A stretch of DNA of 64,000 nucleotides from Mycobacterium sp. 852002-40037_SCH5390672. GTDB lineage: Bacteria > Actinomycetota > Actinomycetes > Mycobacteriales > Mycobacteriaceae. The notes beneath the pieces are model-generated. The model saw only the letters and a list, made by a program, of their open reading frames with translations. It had not been told where the DNA came from and did no database searches. The DNA lies in contig NZ_LZTA01000038.1 of assembly GCF_001665875.1 (NCBI RefSeq), forward strand, positions 186,001 through 250,000, read 5' to 3'. Positions 8,627 through 20,257 of the stretch are shown here, piece after piece (position 1 is the stretch's first letter; each line of letters begins with the position of its first letter). The position numbers and the translations under genes are program-made.

Positions 8627-9874
8627 ATGAGCGTGGCCAGTAGTTTGACGTCGCCCCGTTCGTGGGCGGGCGCCCAGGCGGCACGCCTGGCCGGCGAAGC
8701 GCGGGACGTCTACCAGGTCGGCAATCTGTTGCTGCGCGGCGGGCCGTTCGCGCTGGGCTGCTTCGCCGGGTGGCTTTTCACGGAGTTTCCCCCACAGGTG
8801 GTGACCGGGCACGCGCTCTCGCGTGTTTCGCATCCGTCCGTCGGTCGAGTCGGCAAGACGTTGGCCGCTCAGCGGGCGGATCAAACGCTCACCACCGCGC
8901 TGGAGGAATCCTTCGGGCCCCAGTTTCGCGAGCAGGTATGTCATCCCGCCGCCGTGGGCGCCCTGTGCGCCCCGCGCGGCAGACGGTTGAGCAGGCCCGG
9001 GCCGCACCGCCGGTACGCGGCGCAGACCTCCGACATCTCTTACGGTCCCATCCCACGCGACAACCTGCTCGACATCTGGCGGCGCGATGACCTGGCGCCC
9101 GGCTGCCGGGCACCGGTGCTGATCCAGGTGCCGGGCGGGGCGTGGGCGTTGAATGGCAGGCGTCCGCAGGCCTACACCCTGATGAGCCGGATGGTCGAAC
9201 TGGGCTGGATCTGCGTCTCGATCGACTACAGCAAGAGCCCACGCGCGACGTTCCCCGCGCACCTCATCGACGTCAAGAGGGCGATCGCGTGGGTGCGCGA
9301 GAACATCGCCGACTATGGGGGTGATCCCGACTTCGTCGCGATCACCGGCGGGTCGGCGGGCGGGCACCTGGCCTCCCTGGCGGCACTCACCCCGAACGAC
9401 CCCGCCTTCCAACCCGGCTTCGAGGACGCCGACACAGGCGTGCAAGCGGTCGCGCCCTATTACGGCGTCTACGACTTCACCGACTTCGAGAACATGCACT
9501 CGCTGATGGTGCCGTTCCTCGAGCAGTTTGTGATGAAGGCCCGCTACGCCGACGAGCCCGAGCGCTTCGCGGCGGCGTCTCCAGTTTCTTATGCGCACAG
9601 CGACGCGCCGCCCTTCTTCGTGCTACACGGTGAGAAGGACGAGTTGGTGCCCAGCGGCCAGGCTCGTGGCTTCTGCGCGGCGTTGCGTGCGGCCGGCGCG
9701 GCCACGGTGGCCTACGCCGAACTCGCCAATGCCCACCACGCGTTCGACATCACCCCAACGGTTCGCTCGCGGCTGGCCGCCGATGCGGTCGCCGATTTCC
9801 TCGGCGTCGTCTACGGGCGGCGCGTCAGCTCCCTCCCGGATTCGCTGCCCCTGTCGGCCACTTCGGCCAGCTGA
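8627..9874 (+). CDS. lipQ: Alpha/beta-hydrolase, carboxylesterase LipQ
   Basis: 415 residues from ATG 8627, with GAGGGG (8611-8616) 10 nt upstream; an in-frame GTG at 8597 is possible. Hormone-sensitive-lipase-like esterase fold: the nucleophile is S243 in TGGSAGGH, an Asp sits in GEKDELVP and the catalytic His in NAHHAFD. The usual oxyanion HGGG is here VPGGAW, lacking the His. Two hydrophobic segments in the first 60 residues (around GGPFALGCFAGWLF) suggest membrane association. Located, as in M. tuberculosis (Rv2485c), before the WS/DGAT-plsC-plsB2 operon. Natural substrate unknown; lipid or ester hydrolysis is inferred from the family. Confidence 0.9.
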   Translation: MSVASSLTSPRSWAGAQAARLAGEARDVYQVGNLLLRGGPFALGCFAGWLFTEFPPQVVTGHALSRVSHPSVGRVGKTLAAQRADQTLTTALEESFGPQFREQVCHPAAVGALCAPRGRRLSRPGPHRRYAAQTSDISYGPIPRDNLLDIWRRDDLAPGCRAPVLIQVPGGAWALNGRRPQAYTLMSRMVELGWICVSIDYSKSPRATFPAHLIDVKRAIAWVRENIADYGGDPDFVAITGGSAGGHLASLAALTPNDPAFQPGFEDADTGVQAVAPYYGVYDFTDFENMHSLMVPFLEQFVMKARYADEPERFAAASPVSYAHSDAPPFFVLHGEKDELVPSGQARGFCAALRAAGAATVAYAELANAHHAFDITPTVRSRLAADAVADFLGVVYGRRVSSLPDSLPLSATSAS

Positions 9875-10005
9875 GCCCGCGCCCCCGGTACTCGCGGCTC
9901 CTTTCACCAGCGCGGTAACCCAGCTAGCGTTGGGTAGACCATGGGGGTCGGTGGGTCCAAGGCAGGAGGCTTGAGCGACGGTGACAAGGTTGGTACGTCG
10001 AGCTG

Positions 10006-11481
10006 ATGACCATGACTGAGGCCGTCGAGGCGATCAAGTTGTCCGACGAGCTGGGGCCGGTCGACTACCTACTGCACAGGGGAGAGGCAAATCCCCGCAC
10101 CCGGTCGGGGATCATGGCGCTGGAGCTCCTGGACACCACGCCGGACTGGGAACAGTTCCGAAACCGTTTCGAAAGCGCCTCCCGGCGGGTGCTGCGGCTG
10201 CGGCAAAAGGTCGTCGTGCCGACCTTGCCCACGGCGGCGCCGCGCTGGGTGGTCGATCCCGATTTCAATCTGGATTTCCACGTGCGCCGCACGCGGGTGT
10301 CCGAACCCGGCACTCTGCGTGAAGTATTCGACCTCGCCGAGCTCATCCTGCAGTCGCCGATGGACATCTCGCGGCCGCTGTGGACCGCCACCCTGGTCGA
10401 GGGTCTGGCCGATGGAAAGGCCGCGACGCTGCTGCATGTCAGTCACGCCGTCACCGACGGTGTCGGCGGGGTTCAGATGTTCGCCGAGATCTATGACCTC
10501 GAACGCAATCCACCGCCCAAGCCGACGCTGCCGCTGCCCGTCCCGCAGGACCTTTCGTCCAATGATCTGATGCGCCAGGGCATTAACCACCTGCCCTTCG
10601 CCGTTGTCGGCGGCGTCGTGAGCGCACTGTCCGGCGCGGTATCGGCGGCCGGGCGGCCGGTGTTGGAACCGACGGCCACCGTTTCGGGCATCGTCGGGTA
10701 CGCCATGTCGGGCATGCGGGTGCTCAACCGGGCCGCCGAGCCGTCGCCGCTGCTGCGTCGCCGCAGCCTGGCAACGCGCAGCGAGGCGATCGATATTCCG
10801 CTGGCCGACTTGTACAAAGCGGCGAAAGCCGGTGGCGGGTCGATCAACGACGCTTACCTCGCCGGGCTGTGTGGCGCCTTGCGCCGTTACCACGAGGCGT
10901 TCGGAGTGCCGATCAGCACGCTGCCGATGGCGGTGCCGGTCAACCTGCGGGCCGAAGCGGATACGGCCGGCGGCAACCGCTTCACCGGCGTCAACCTGGC
11001 GGCGCCGATCGGCACCGCCGACCCCGTTTCCCGGATGAAAAAGATTCGCGCGCAGATGACGCAGCGCCGCGACGAGCCCGCGATGAACATCATCGGTTCT
11101 TTTGCCCCGGTGCTCAGCGTCTTGCCGACCGCGGTGCTGGAAGGGATCACCGGCTCGGTGATCGGTTCCGACGTGCAGGCCAGCAATGTCCCGGTCTTCC
11201 CCGGGGACACCTACATTGCCGGCGCAAAAGTCTTGCGGCAGTACGGTATCGGCCCACTGCCCGGTGTGGCGATGATGGTGGTGCTGATTTCGCGCGGCGG
11301 GTGGTGCACCATCACCGTGCGCTACGACAGGGCCTCGGTGCGAAACGAGGCGTTGTTCGCTCAGTGCCTGCTGGAAGGTTTCGACGAGATCCTGGCACTG
11401 GCCGGTGACCCACCACCGCAGGCGGTGCCCGCCTCGTTCACCGAGCCGGCCGTGTCGTCTCGATCGGTGGCGGGCTCATGA
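10006..11481 (+). CDS. Wax ester synthase/diacylglycerol acyltransferase (WS/DGAT) family protein
   Basis: 491 residues, the same length as I recall for Rv2484c. Family enzymes esterify diacylglycerol or long-chain alcohols with acyl-CoA. The active-site motif HHxxxDG reads S146-H147-A-V-T-D151-G152, so the first His is Ser while the catalytic second His and the Asp-Gly are intact. Later family blocks such as VPVNLR (about residues 309-314), NRFTGVNLAAP and SNVPVFPGD are present. Its stop overlaps the plsC start (ATGA), coupling a possible neutral-lipid enzyme to phosphatidate synthesis. ATG 10012 is an alternative start. Whether it makes triacylglycerol is unproven. Confidence 0.88.
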   Translation: MTMTEAVEAIKLSDELGPVDYLLHRGEANPRTRSGIMALELLDTTPDWEQFRNRFESASRRVLRLRQKVVVPTLPTAAPRWVVDPDFNLDFHVRRTRVSEPGTLREVFDLAELILQSPMDISRPLWTATLVEGLADGKAATLLHVSHAVTDGVGGVQMFAEIYDLERNPPPKPTLPLPVPQDLSSNDLMRQGINHLPFAVVGGVVSALSGAVSAAGRPVLEPTATVSGIVGYAMSGMRVLNRAAEPSPLLRRRSLATRSEAIDIPLADLYKAAKAGGGSINDAYLAGLCGALRRYHEAFGVPISTLPMAVPVNLRAEADTAGGNRFTGVNLAAPIGTADPVSRMKKIRAQMTQRRDEPAMNIIGSFAPVLSVLPTAVLEGITGSVIGSDVQASNVPVFPGDTYIAGAKVLRQYGIGPLPGVAMMVVLISRGGWCTITVRYDRASVRNEALFAQCLLEGFDEILALAGDPPPQAVPASFTEPAVSSRSVAGS

Positions 11482-13331
11482 GCGCCTCGAAACAACAGGG
11501 CGACAACGGCGAAACCCCCGGAGCGGACATGCGCCTGCCCGGTTCGGTGGCCGAGATCATGGCCAGCCCCACCGGGCCGAAGATCGGCGCGTTTTTCGAC
11601 CTGGACGGGACATTGGTCGCCGGGTTCACCGCGGTCATCCTGACTCAGGAGCGTTTGCTGCGCCGCGACATGGGCGTGGGGGAACTGCTCGGCATGGTGC
11701 AGGCCGGCCTGAGCCACACCCTGGGTCGTATCGAGTTCGAGGACCTCATCGGTAAGGCCGCCGCGGCGCTGACCGGGCGACTGCTCGACGACCTGGAAGA
11801 GATCGGCGAGCGGCTGTTCGTCCAGCGGATCGAGTCACGGATCTACCCGGAGATGCGTGAACTGGTGCGTGCTCACATGGCCCGCGGCCACACTGTGGTG
11901 CTCAGCTCGTCGGCGCTGACCATCCAGGTCAACCCGGTCGCGCGTTTCCTCGGCATTCCCAACATGCTCACCAACAAGTTCGAGACCACCGAGGACGGCA
12001 TGCTGACGGGTAGCGTCGAGAAGCCGATCCTGTGGGGCCCGGGCAAAGCCGCTGCGGTACAACGCTTTGCCGCCGAGCACGACATCGATCTCAAGGACAG
12101 CTACTTCTACGCCGACGGTGACGAGGACGTCGCCCTGATGTACCTGGTGGGTAATCCGCGGCCGACCAATCCCGAAGGCAAGATGGCCGCGGTGGCCAAG
12201 CGCCGCGGTTGGCCGATCCTGAGATTCAGCAGTCGTGGTCCCGTGGGTTTGCGCCGGCAGGTGCGCACCCTCGCCGGACTCGGCTCGATTGTCCCCGTCG
12301 GGGCCGGCGCAGTGGCAATGGGCGTGTTGACCGGTAGCCGGCGGCGGGGCGCCAATTTCTTTACCTCCATTTTTTCCCAAACGGTGCTGGCGACCACGGG
12401 AGTACACCTCAACGTCGTCGGGAAAGAGAATCTGACCGCGCAACGTCCGGCCGTCTTTATCTACAACCACCGCAATCAGGTTGACCCGGTCATCGCCGGT
12501 GCGCTGGTGAACGACAACTGGGTCGCCGTGGCCAAGAAGGAACTGCAAAAGAATCCGATCATGGCCCTGCTGGGCAAAGCGTTGGACGGTGTGTTCATCG
12601 ATCGAGACGATTCGGCCTCAGCGCTGGAGACGATGCGCACGGTCGAAGAGAGAGCCAAGAACGGACTTTCCATCGTGATGGCGCCGGAAGGCACCCGGCT
12701 CGACACCACTGAGGTCGGTCCATTCAAGAAAGGGCCATTTCGTCTCGCGATGGCCGCGGGCATCCCGATCGTCCCGATCGTGATCCGCAACGCCGAGCTC
12801 GTTGCCGCCCGGAACTCGACCGTCATCAACCCGGGCACCGTCGACGTCGCTGTCTTTCCGCCGATCTCGGTGCAGGACTGGACACTTGACACCCTGCCGG
12901 AGCGCATCGCCGAGGTGCGCCAGCTCTATCTGGACACGCTTGTCAACTGGCCCGTCGACGAACTGCCCGACCTGTACGCCGAGAAGAAGGCGGCGGACAA
13001 GGCGCGGAACCGCAGCGCCACAGCACCCGCCAAGAAGGCGGCGGCGAAGAAAGCACCCGCGAAGAACGCCCCAGCGAAGAAGACGCCGGCGAAGAACGCA
13101 CCCGCGAAGAAGACGCCGGCCAAGAAGGTGCCGGCCAAGAAGGCGCCGGCGAAGAAGGCGCCGGCGAAGAAGACGCCGGCCAAGAAGGCCGCGTCGAAAG
13201 CCAAGGCACCCAAGGCAAATCCGCACGAATCCGCGGCCGCCCTCAAAGACGGTGAGGCACCACGACCCGCCACCACAGCGGCGCCCGTCAACGCCGAGCC
13301 ACCGGAATCGGCGCCCCGAGGGCATCCGTGA
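11478..13331 (+). CDS. plsC: Bifunctional HAD phosphatase - 1-acylglycerol-3-phosphate acyltransferase with Lys/Ala/Pro-rich tail
   Basis: 617 residues in three parts. Residues about 36-265 form a HAD/phosphoserine-phosphatase-like domain with nucleophile motif D41-L-D-G-T45 and the YADGDED segment. Residues about 300-500 form a PlsC acyltransferase with H331-x4-D336 (NHRNQVD) and EGTR at 404-407; the family acylates lysophosphatidate to phosphatidate. Residues about 517-580 are a basic low-complexity tail of repeated [10 protein letters not shown] units, resembling the tails of mycobacterial HupB. M. tuberculosis PlsC (Rv2483c) is shorter, about 580 residues, as I recall. Overlaps both neighbours by 4 nt. 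What the phosphatase domain acts on is unknown. Confidence 0.92.
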   Translation: MSASKQQGDNGETPGADMRLPGSVAEIMASPTGPKIGAFFDLDGTLVAGFTAVILTQERLLRRDMGVGELLGMVQAGLSHTLGRIEFEDLIGKAAAALTGRLLDDLEEIGERLFVQRIESRIYPEMRELVRAHMARGHTVVLSSSALTIQVNPVARFLGIPNMLTNKFETTEDGMLTGSVEKPILWGPGKAAAVQRFAAEHDIDLKDSYFYADGDEDVALMYLVGNPRPTNPEGKMAAVAKRRGWPILRFSSRGPVGLRRQVRTLAGLGSIVPVGAGAVAMGVLTGSRRRGANFFTSIFSQTVLATTGVHLNVVGKENLTAQRPAVFIYNHRNQVDPVIAGALVNDNWVAVAKKELQKNPIMALLGKALDGVFIDRDDSASALETMRTVEERAKNGLSIVMAPEGTRLDTTEVGPFKKGPFRLAMAAGIPIVPIVIRNAELVAARNSTVINPGTVDVAVFPPISVQDWTLDTLPERIAEVRQLYLDTLVNWPVDELPDLYAEKKAADKARNRSATAPAKKAAAKKAPAKNAPAKKTPAKNAPAKKTPAKKVPAKKAPAKKAPAKKTPAKKAASKAKAPKANPHESAAALKDGEAPRPATTAAPVNAEPPESAPRGHP

Positions 13332-15682
13332 CCGAACCGGCCGCAGATACCAGCGCGATCCTTGCCGGGACAGACTCGCTGGTATTGGCGTCGATGACCT
13401 CGCCCGTCGAGATGGAACTGGTGACGGCGTGGATGGATCAACAGCGCGCCGGCCATCCGGGGGCGGACTTCGACATGGTGGAACTGCCGGCGCTCGACGC
13501 GCCGCCGGAAGTGATGTGGGCTCTGGCCGAGCAGCTCGAATCCCGGAAAGACCGCTGCATCGTACCGGTGCGCGTGTTCTGGCTGCCGCCGCCCGATCGC
13601 GGCCGAGTCGCCAAGCTGGCCGGGCTGCTCCCCGGCCGGGATCCCTACCATCCCAACCATCGTCAGCAAGCTCAGATCGTGCGAACCGCGCCGCAACGGG
13701 CCCGGGTGGTAGCCGGTGAAGCTGCCACCGTCTCCGAGCTGCGCCGGCAGTGGCGCGACACCACCGTCGGAGAAGACAAGAACGACTTCGCCCAATTCGT
13801 GATCCGCCGCGCCATCTTGGCGATGGAACGCGTCGAGTACCGAATCCTCGGACCGCAGTACAAGTCACCACGACTGCTGAAGCCGGAGATCCTGGCCTCC
13901 AACCGGTTTCGCGCGGGTCTGACCAAAATTCCCGGCGCAACCGTCGACGAAGCCGGAAAGATGCTCGACGAACTCGCGACCGGGTGGAGCCGGGCATCGG
14001 TTGACCTGGTCTCGGTTCTCGGAAGGATGATCAGCCGCGGGTTCGATCCCGAAATCGACTACGACGGGTATCAGGTCGCGGCGATGCGGGTGGGCCTCGA
14101 GGCTCATCCGGCGGTGCTGTTGTTCTCGCACCGGTCCTACATCGATGGCGCGGTGGTACCGGTCGCCATGCAGGAGAACCGGTTACCGCCGGTGCACGTG
14201 TTCGCCGGCATCAACTTGTCCTTCGGTGCGATGGGGCCGCTGTTACGGCGTTCCGGTGTCATCTTCATTCGCCGCAACACCGGCAACGATCAGCTTTACA
14301 AGTATGTGCTGCGCGAATACGTGGGCTACATCGTCGAAAAGCGGTTCAACCTGAGCTGGTCCATCGAGGGTACCCGCTCGCGCACCGGAAAGATGCTGCC
14401 ACCCAAGCTCGGCCTGCTGGCCTACGTTGCCGACGCCTACCTGGATGGCCGCAGCGAAGATATTCTGCTGCAACCGGTCTCGATCAGCTTCGACCAGCTG
14501 CACGAGACCGCGGAATACGCCGCCTACGCCCGCGGCGGTGAGAAGACACCCGAGGGCGTCGGCTGGTTGTACAACTTCATCCGGGCGCAGGGTGAACGCA
14601 ACTACGGCAAGATCTACGTCCGTTTCCCCGAAGCCGTGTCGATGCGCCAGTACCTGGGGGCACCGCAGGGCGCGCTGGCGCAGGATTCGGACGCCAAACG
14701 ACTTGCATTGCAGAAGATGTCGTTCGAAGTCGCCTGGCGGATCCTGCAGGCGACACCGGTGACGGCGACGGGTCTGGTGTGCGCCTTGCTGCTGACCACA
14801 CGCGGCGCGGCATTGACGCTCGGCCAGCTGCACCACACCCTGCAGGATTCGCTGGATTACCTTGAACGCAAACACAATCCGATGTCCACCAGCGCGTTGC
14901 GGCTGCGCACACACGACGGGGTGCGCGCGGCGGTCGACGCGCTGTCCAACGGACACCCCATCACCCGGGTCGACGGCGGCCGGGAACCGGTGTGGCGCAT
15001 CGCGCCCGAAGAACAGCACGCCGCGGCCTTCTACCGCAACTCGGTGATCCACGCCTTCCTGGAGACTTCGATCGTCGAGCTCGCGCTGGCACACGCCCGC
15101 CACACCGACGGCGACCGCATGGCGGCCTTCTGGACCCAGGCGATGCGGCTGCGCGACCTGCTGAAGTTCGACTTCTATTTCGCCGACTCGGCGACGTTCC
15201 GGGACAACATCGCCGAAGAGATGGCGTGGCACAACAATTGGGAAGCGCACGTCACCGCCGGAGGCGACGAGATCGACGCGCTGTTGTTCGCCAAGCGTCC
15301 GCTGATGGCGGACGCGATGTTGCGCGTGTTCTTCGAGGCCTATGAGATCGTCGCCGACGTGCTGCGCGATGCGCCGGCCGACATCGGCCAGAAGGAATTG
15401 ACGGACTTGGCGTTGGGCGTTGGGCGGCAGTATGTCGCGCAGACCCGAATCCGCAGCAGCGAATCGGTGTCGACGTTGTTGTTCGCCACCGCGCGCCAGG
15501 TTGTCGACGATCAGGACCTGATCGCACCAGCCCCGGACCTGGCCGAAAGGCGAGGTGCGTTCCTGCACGAGCTGCGCGACATCCTGCAAGACCTCAACTG
15601 CGTCGGACGGATCGCGCGCGATCAGTTCGTGGTCCGCGAGTTCAAGGCGCGTCAGGACCGTCTGGACAGCCAGACTCTGTAG
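13328..15682 (+). CDS. plsB2: Glycerol-3-phosphate 1-O-acyltransferase
   Basis: 784 residues, GTG 13328 overlapping the plsC stop. Enzymes of this family transfer a fatty acyl group from acyl-CoA or acyl-ACP to glycerol-3-phosphate, the first step of phospholipid and triacylglycerol synthesis. The acyltransferase block I is H268-RSYI-D273 (HX4D); block II-III segments [10 protein letters not shown] and [11 protein letters not shown] follow, as expected for the glycerol-phosphate site. Length is close to Rv2482c (about 789). It directly precedes PlsC's reaction in the pathway, so the WS/DGAT-plsC-plsB2 order forms a compact lipid-assembly operon. Confidence 0.94.
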   Translation: MTEPAADTSAILAGTDSLVLASMTSPVEMELVTAWMDQQRAGHPGADFDMVELPALDAPPEVMWALAEQLESRKDRCIVPVRVFWLPPPDRGRVAKLAGLLPGRDPYHPNHRQQAQIVRTAPQRARVVAGEAATVSELRRQWRDTTVGEDKNDFAQFVIRRAILAMERVEYRILGPQYKSPRLLKPEILASNRFRAGLTKIPGATVDEAGKMLDELATGWSRASVDLVSVLGRMISRGFDPEIDYDGYQVAAMRVGLEAHPAVLLFSHRSYIDGAVVPVAMQENRLPPVHVFAGINLSFGAMGPLLRRSGVIFIRRNTGNDQLYKYVLREYVGYIVEKRFNLSWSIEGTRSRTGKMLPPKLGLLAYVADAYLDGRSEDILLQPVSISFDQLHETAEYAAYARGGEKTPEGVGWLYNFIRAQGERNYGKIYVRFPEAVSMRQYLGAPQGALAQDSDAKRLALQKMSFEVAWRILQATPVTATGLVCALLLTTRGAALTLGQLHHTLQDSLDYLERKHNPMSTSALRLRTHDGVRAAVDALSNGHPITRVDGGREPVWRIAPEEQHAAAFYRNSVIHAFLETSIVELALAHARHTDGDRMAAFWTQAMRLRDLLKFDFYFADSATFRDNIAEEMAWHNNWEAHVTAGGDEIDALLFAKRPLMADAMLRVFFEAYEIVADVLRDAPADIGQKELTDLALGVGRQYVAQTRIRSSESVSTLLFATARQVVDDQDLIAPAPDLAERRGAFLHELRDILQDLNCVGRIARDQFVVREFKARQDRLDSQTL

Positions 15683-15698
15683 CCGGCGGGCCCGCCCA

Positions 15699-15704
15699 TA
15701 CCCT
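15699..15704 (+). promoter_or_regulatory. Predicted -10 box, leaderless copD-ctaG gene
   Basis: TACCCT (TANNNT) ends 6 nt before the ATG at 15711, with no Shine-Dalgarno sequence in the 28-nt gap after plsB2. This suggests that the membrane protein is transcribed separately from the acyltransferase operon as a leaderless message. Confidence 0.5.
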
Positions 15705-15710
15705 GGATGT

Positions 15711-17777
15711 ATGACCGTCGCCCCGCCGGCTGACAAGGCCCCGACCGAGGCGTCTGCCCAGCGACGCGCGCTGCTGTGGCCGGTGCTGGCCGGGGTGGCC
15801 GTGCTGGCGGGCTGCACGGCCGCCGGCATCGGGACGCTGTCGCTGGCCAGCGCGCTGACCGTGACGGGCCTCCCCGATCCGGGTCCGGTGACCACCCTGG
15901 GGCTGCCGTTCGTCCGGGCAGCGGGCGAGATCGCCGCGGTGCTCGCGGTCGGGTCGTTTCTGTTCGCCGCTTTTCTGGTGCCGCCGCAACGCAGCGGTGT
16001 CCTCGACGCCGACGGCTACCGGGCGCTTCGGCTGGGGACGGTGGCATCGGGGGTGTGGGCGGTGTGCGCCGCCCTGCTGGTCCCGCTGACCATCTCCGAC
16101 GTGTCCGGCCATCCCATCGTCGACGTCAGCCCAATGCGGATGTGGTCGTTGGCGGGCCTGATCACCAACGCCTCGGCGTGGCGCTGGACCGCGATCCTGG
16201 CCGCGGCGATCACGCTCGCCAGCCTGTCGGTGCTGCGTTGGTCGTGGACGCCGGTGCTGGTCGCCGCGTCGGTGATGACGCTCATTCCGCTGGGTCTGAC
16301 CGGTCACTCGTCGGCCGGCGGCTCGCACGACCTGGCCACCAACGGCCTGCTGATCCACCTGGTCGCCGCCAGCCTGTGGGCCGGTGGCCTGCTCGCGCTG
16401 CTTGCCCACGCCCTGCGGGGCGGCGGTCACCTCGGGCTGGCCGCCCGGCGTTTTTCGATGATTGCGCTGTGGTGCTGGGTCGCGATGGCGGTGAGCGGAC
16501 TGGTCAACGCCGCGGTGCGCGTGCAGCCACCCGACCTGCTCAGCACCGACTATGGTCGGCTGGTCATCGCCAAGTTCGTCGCACTGTGCCTGCTGGGCGG
16601 GCTCGGCTGGCGCCAGCGACGCGTGAGTGTCGCTGCGCTGCAAGCAGATCCGAGTGGAGTGCGCGCGCGTGGCGCGCTGGTGCGGCTGACGCTGATAGAG
16701 GCCGCCGTTTTCGGCCTCACTTTCGGCGTCGCCGTCGGGCTGGGCCGCACGCCGCCGCCACCACCGCCGGCGCGGTTGCCGTCGATTCCCGAAGCGGAGA
16801 TCGGTTACGACTTCGACGGGCCGCCGACGGTGACGCGCATCCTGTTCGACTGGCGCTTCGATCTGATCTTCGGTTCCGCGGCCCTTGTCTTCGCCGCACT
16901 GTATGTGGCGGCGTTGGTGCGGCTGCGCCGCCGCGGCGACAAGTGGCCGCCCGGCCGAACCTTTTCCTGGCTGCTCGGCTGCCTGGTGTTGCTGTTCGCG
17001 ACGTCGTCGGGTGTCGGTCGTTACATGCCGGCGATGTTCAGCATGCACATGGTGGTTCACATGTGCCTGTCGATGCTGATCCCGATCCTGCTGGTGCTGG
17101 GTGGCCCGGTCACCCTGGCGTTGCGGGCGCTGCCCGCGGCCGGCCGTGACGATCCGCCGGGCATGCGGGAATGGCTGTTGGCCGCGCTGCACAGCCGATT
17201 CTCCCGGTTCCTCACCAACCCGGTGGTGGCCACCGTGCTGTTCGTCGCCGGGTTCTACGGGCTGTATCTGTCGAACCTCTTCGACACCACCGCGAGCAGC
17301 CACGCCGGGCATCTGGCGATGAACGTGCACTTTCTGCTGAGCGGCTACCTGTTCTATTGGGTGGTGATCGGGGTGGACCCGACGCCGCGACCGATCCCGC
17401 CGCTGGCCAAGGTGGCCGTGGTGTTCGCATCGTTGCCGCTGCACGCCTTCTTCGGGGTGGTGTTGATGGGCACCAAGAAGGTGCTCGCCGCGGACTACTA
17501 CCGCTCGCTGGGCCTGAGCTGGCACACCGACCTGCTGGGCGATCAGCGACTGGGCGGCGGCATCGCCTGGGCGGCGGGAGAATTCCCGCTGGTGATCGTG
17601 ATGCTCGCGCTGCTCATCCAGTGGGCGCGCAGTGATCGTCGCACCGCCAAGCGGTTGGACCGGGCCGCCGACCGCGACGACGACGCCGAGCTGATGGCCT
17701 ACAACGCGATGCTGGCGCAGCTGGCGCAGGGCGAGACGCCCAGGCGGTCCGGCCATGCCCCCCGTAATCCCGACTGA
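15711..17777 (+). CDS. CopD-CtaG fusion: copper resistance / cytochrome c oxidase assembly membrane protein
   Basis: 688 residues from ATG 15711 (the frame is open upstream inside plsB2). Polytopic membrane protein with well over ten hydrophobic segments. The N-terminal half resembles CopD, with repeated helices and Met/His-bearing loops (SPMRMWSL, TGHSSAGGSHD); a PPPPPPAR linker lies near residue 350; the C-terminal half resembles caa3-type CtaG, with MPAMFSMHMVVHMCLSM carrying the Met/His set typical of copper handling. It probably helps copper delivery to cytochrome oxidase. Rv0102 has the same architecture but, in H37Rv as I recall, lies elsewhere, next to the nrp cluster. So this is a relocated orthologue or a second copy. 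Confidence 0.85.
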   Translation: MTVAPPADKAPTEASAQRRALLWPVLAGVAVLAGCTAAGIGTLSLASALTVTGLPDPGPVTTLGLPFVRAAGEIAAVLAVGSFLFAAFLVPPQRSGVLDADGYRALRLGTVASGVWAVCAALLVPLTISDVSGHPIVDVSPMRMWSLAGLITNASAWRWTAILAAAITLASLSVLRWSWTPVLVAASVMTLIPLGLTGHSSAGGSHDLATNGLLIHLVAASLWAGGLLALLAHALRGGGHLGLAARRFSMIALWCWVAMAVSGLVNAAVRVQPPDLLSTDYGRLVIAKFVALCLLGGLGWRQRRVSVAALQADPSGVRARGALVRLTLIEAAVFGLTFGVAVGLGRTPPPPPPARLPSIPEAEIGYDFDGPPTVTRILFDWRFDLIFGSAALVFAALYVAALVRLRRRGDKWPPGRTFSWLLGCLVLLFATSSGVGRYMPAMFSMHMVVHMCLSMLIPILLVLGGPVTLALRALPAAGRDDPPGMREWLLAALHSRFSRFLTNPVVATVLFVAGFYGLYLSNLFDTTASSHAGHLAMNVHFLLSGYLFYWVVIGVDPTPRPIPPLAKVAVVFASLPLHAFFGVVLMGTKKVLAADYYRSLGLSWHTDLLGDQRLGGGIAWAAGEFPLVIVMLALLIQWARSDRRTAKRLDRAADRDDDAELMAYNAMLAQLAQGETPRRSGHAPRNPD

Positions 17778-17911
17778 TTCACAGTCCCGCTTTCTTCCAC
17801 AGCGACGGGCGGCCCGTCCGATTTTCACCACTGTTCCCCACGGTGTTCGTCGGTGGCGCCGCGCTTACTGGCGGCCATAGCCAGAGAATGCAATCGAGAA
17901 GGGATCAGCCC

Positions 17912-18412
17912 ATGTTCGAAACCCCGCTTACCGTCGTCGGTCACATCGTCAACGACCCGGCGCGCCGCAAGGTCGGCGATCAGGAGGTCATCAAGTTCCG
18001 GGTGGCCAGCAACTCGCGCCGCCGCACCGGTGACGGCGGCTGGGAGCACGGGCACTCGCTGTTCGTCACGGTCAATTGCTGGGGAAAGCTGGTGACCGGC
18101 GTCGGTGCCGCCTTGGGCAAGGGCGCACCGGTGATCGTGGTGGGCCACGTGTACACCAGCGAATACGAGGACCGCGACGGCAACCGCCGGTCGTCGGTGG
18201 AGATGCGGGCGACGGCGGTCGGACCTGACCTGTCCCGCGTCATCGTGCGCATCGAGAAGCCCGGCTACACCGGCCCCAATGCCGCGCAGGAAAGCGCCCC
18301 GGGAACTCCCGTCGGCGCCGTCGACGTTGGTAGCGAGGACCCACTGGCCGCTGATGATCCGGCCGACGCAGCTGAGGCCTCCGACGAGGCCCCGCTTTCC
18401 GTTCCGGCCTGA
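17912..18412 (+). CDS. Single-stranded DNA-binding (OB-fold) protein, Ssb paralogue
   Basis: 166 residues from ATG 17912 with GAAGGGA (17898-17904) upstream; ATG 17888 is also in frame. The first 110 residues form an Ssb-type OB-fold (ETPLTVVGHIVNDP, HSLFVTVNCWGKLV, VIVVGHVYTSEYEDRDG). The acidic C-terminal tail ends DEAPLSVPA rather than the DDDIPF-type tip of the main replicative Ssb, so recruitment of Ssb partners by that tip is not expected. It corresponds to Rv2478c (SsbB-like), a paralogue without a proven essential role. Located just upstream of ettA in the same direction. Confidence 0.88.
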   Translation: MFETPLTVVGHIVNDPARRKVGDQEVIKFRVASNSRRRTGDGGWEHGHSLFVTVNCWGKLVTGVGAALGKGAPVIVVGHVYTSEYEDRDGNRRSSVEMRATAVGPDLSRVIVRIEKPGYTGPNAAQESAPGTPVGAVDVGSEDPLAADDPADAAEASDEAPLSVPA

Positions 18413-18502
18413 GCCTGCGCTCGGGCGCGGGGCCGCGGCTGCCGGGCGATGCCTAGGATGGTCCGCGAGATCGCTCTGCAACCAGAAAGGCATGACCGCG
18501 GC

Positions 18503-20179
<1,677 letters not shown>

Positions 20180-20257
20180 TGTCGGCTCTGCCCCGCATCG
20201 CCACGGAACGCGGCGATCGAGCGCACTGACAACCGTCGCCAGTTGGGAGCTATCGGC

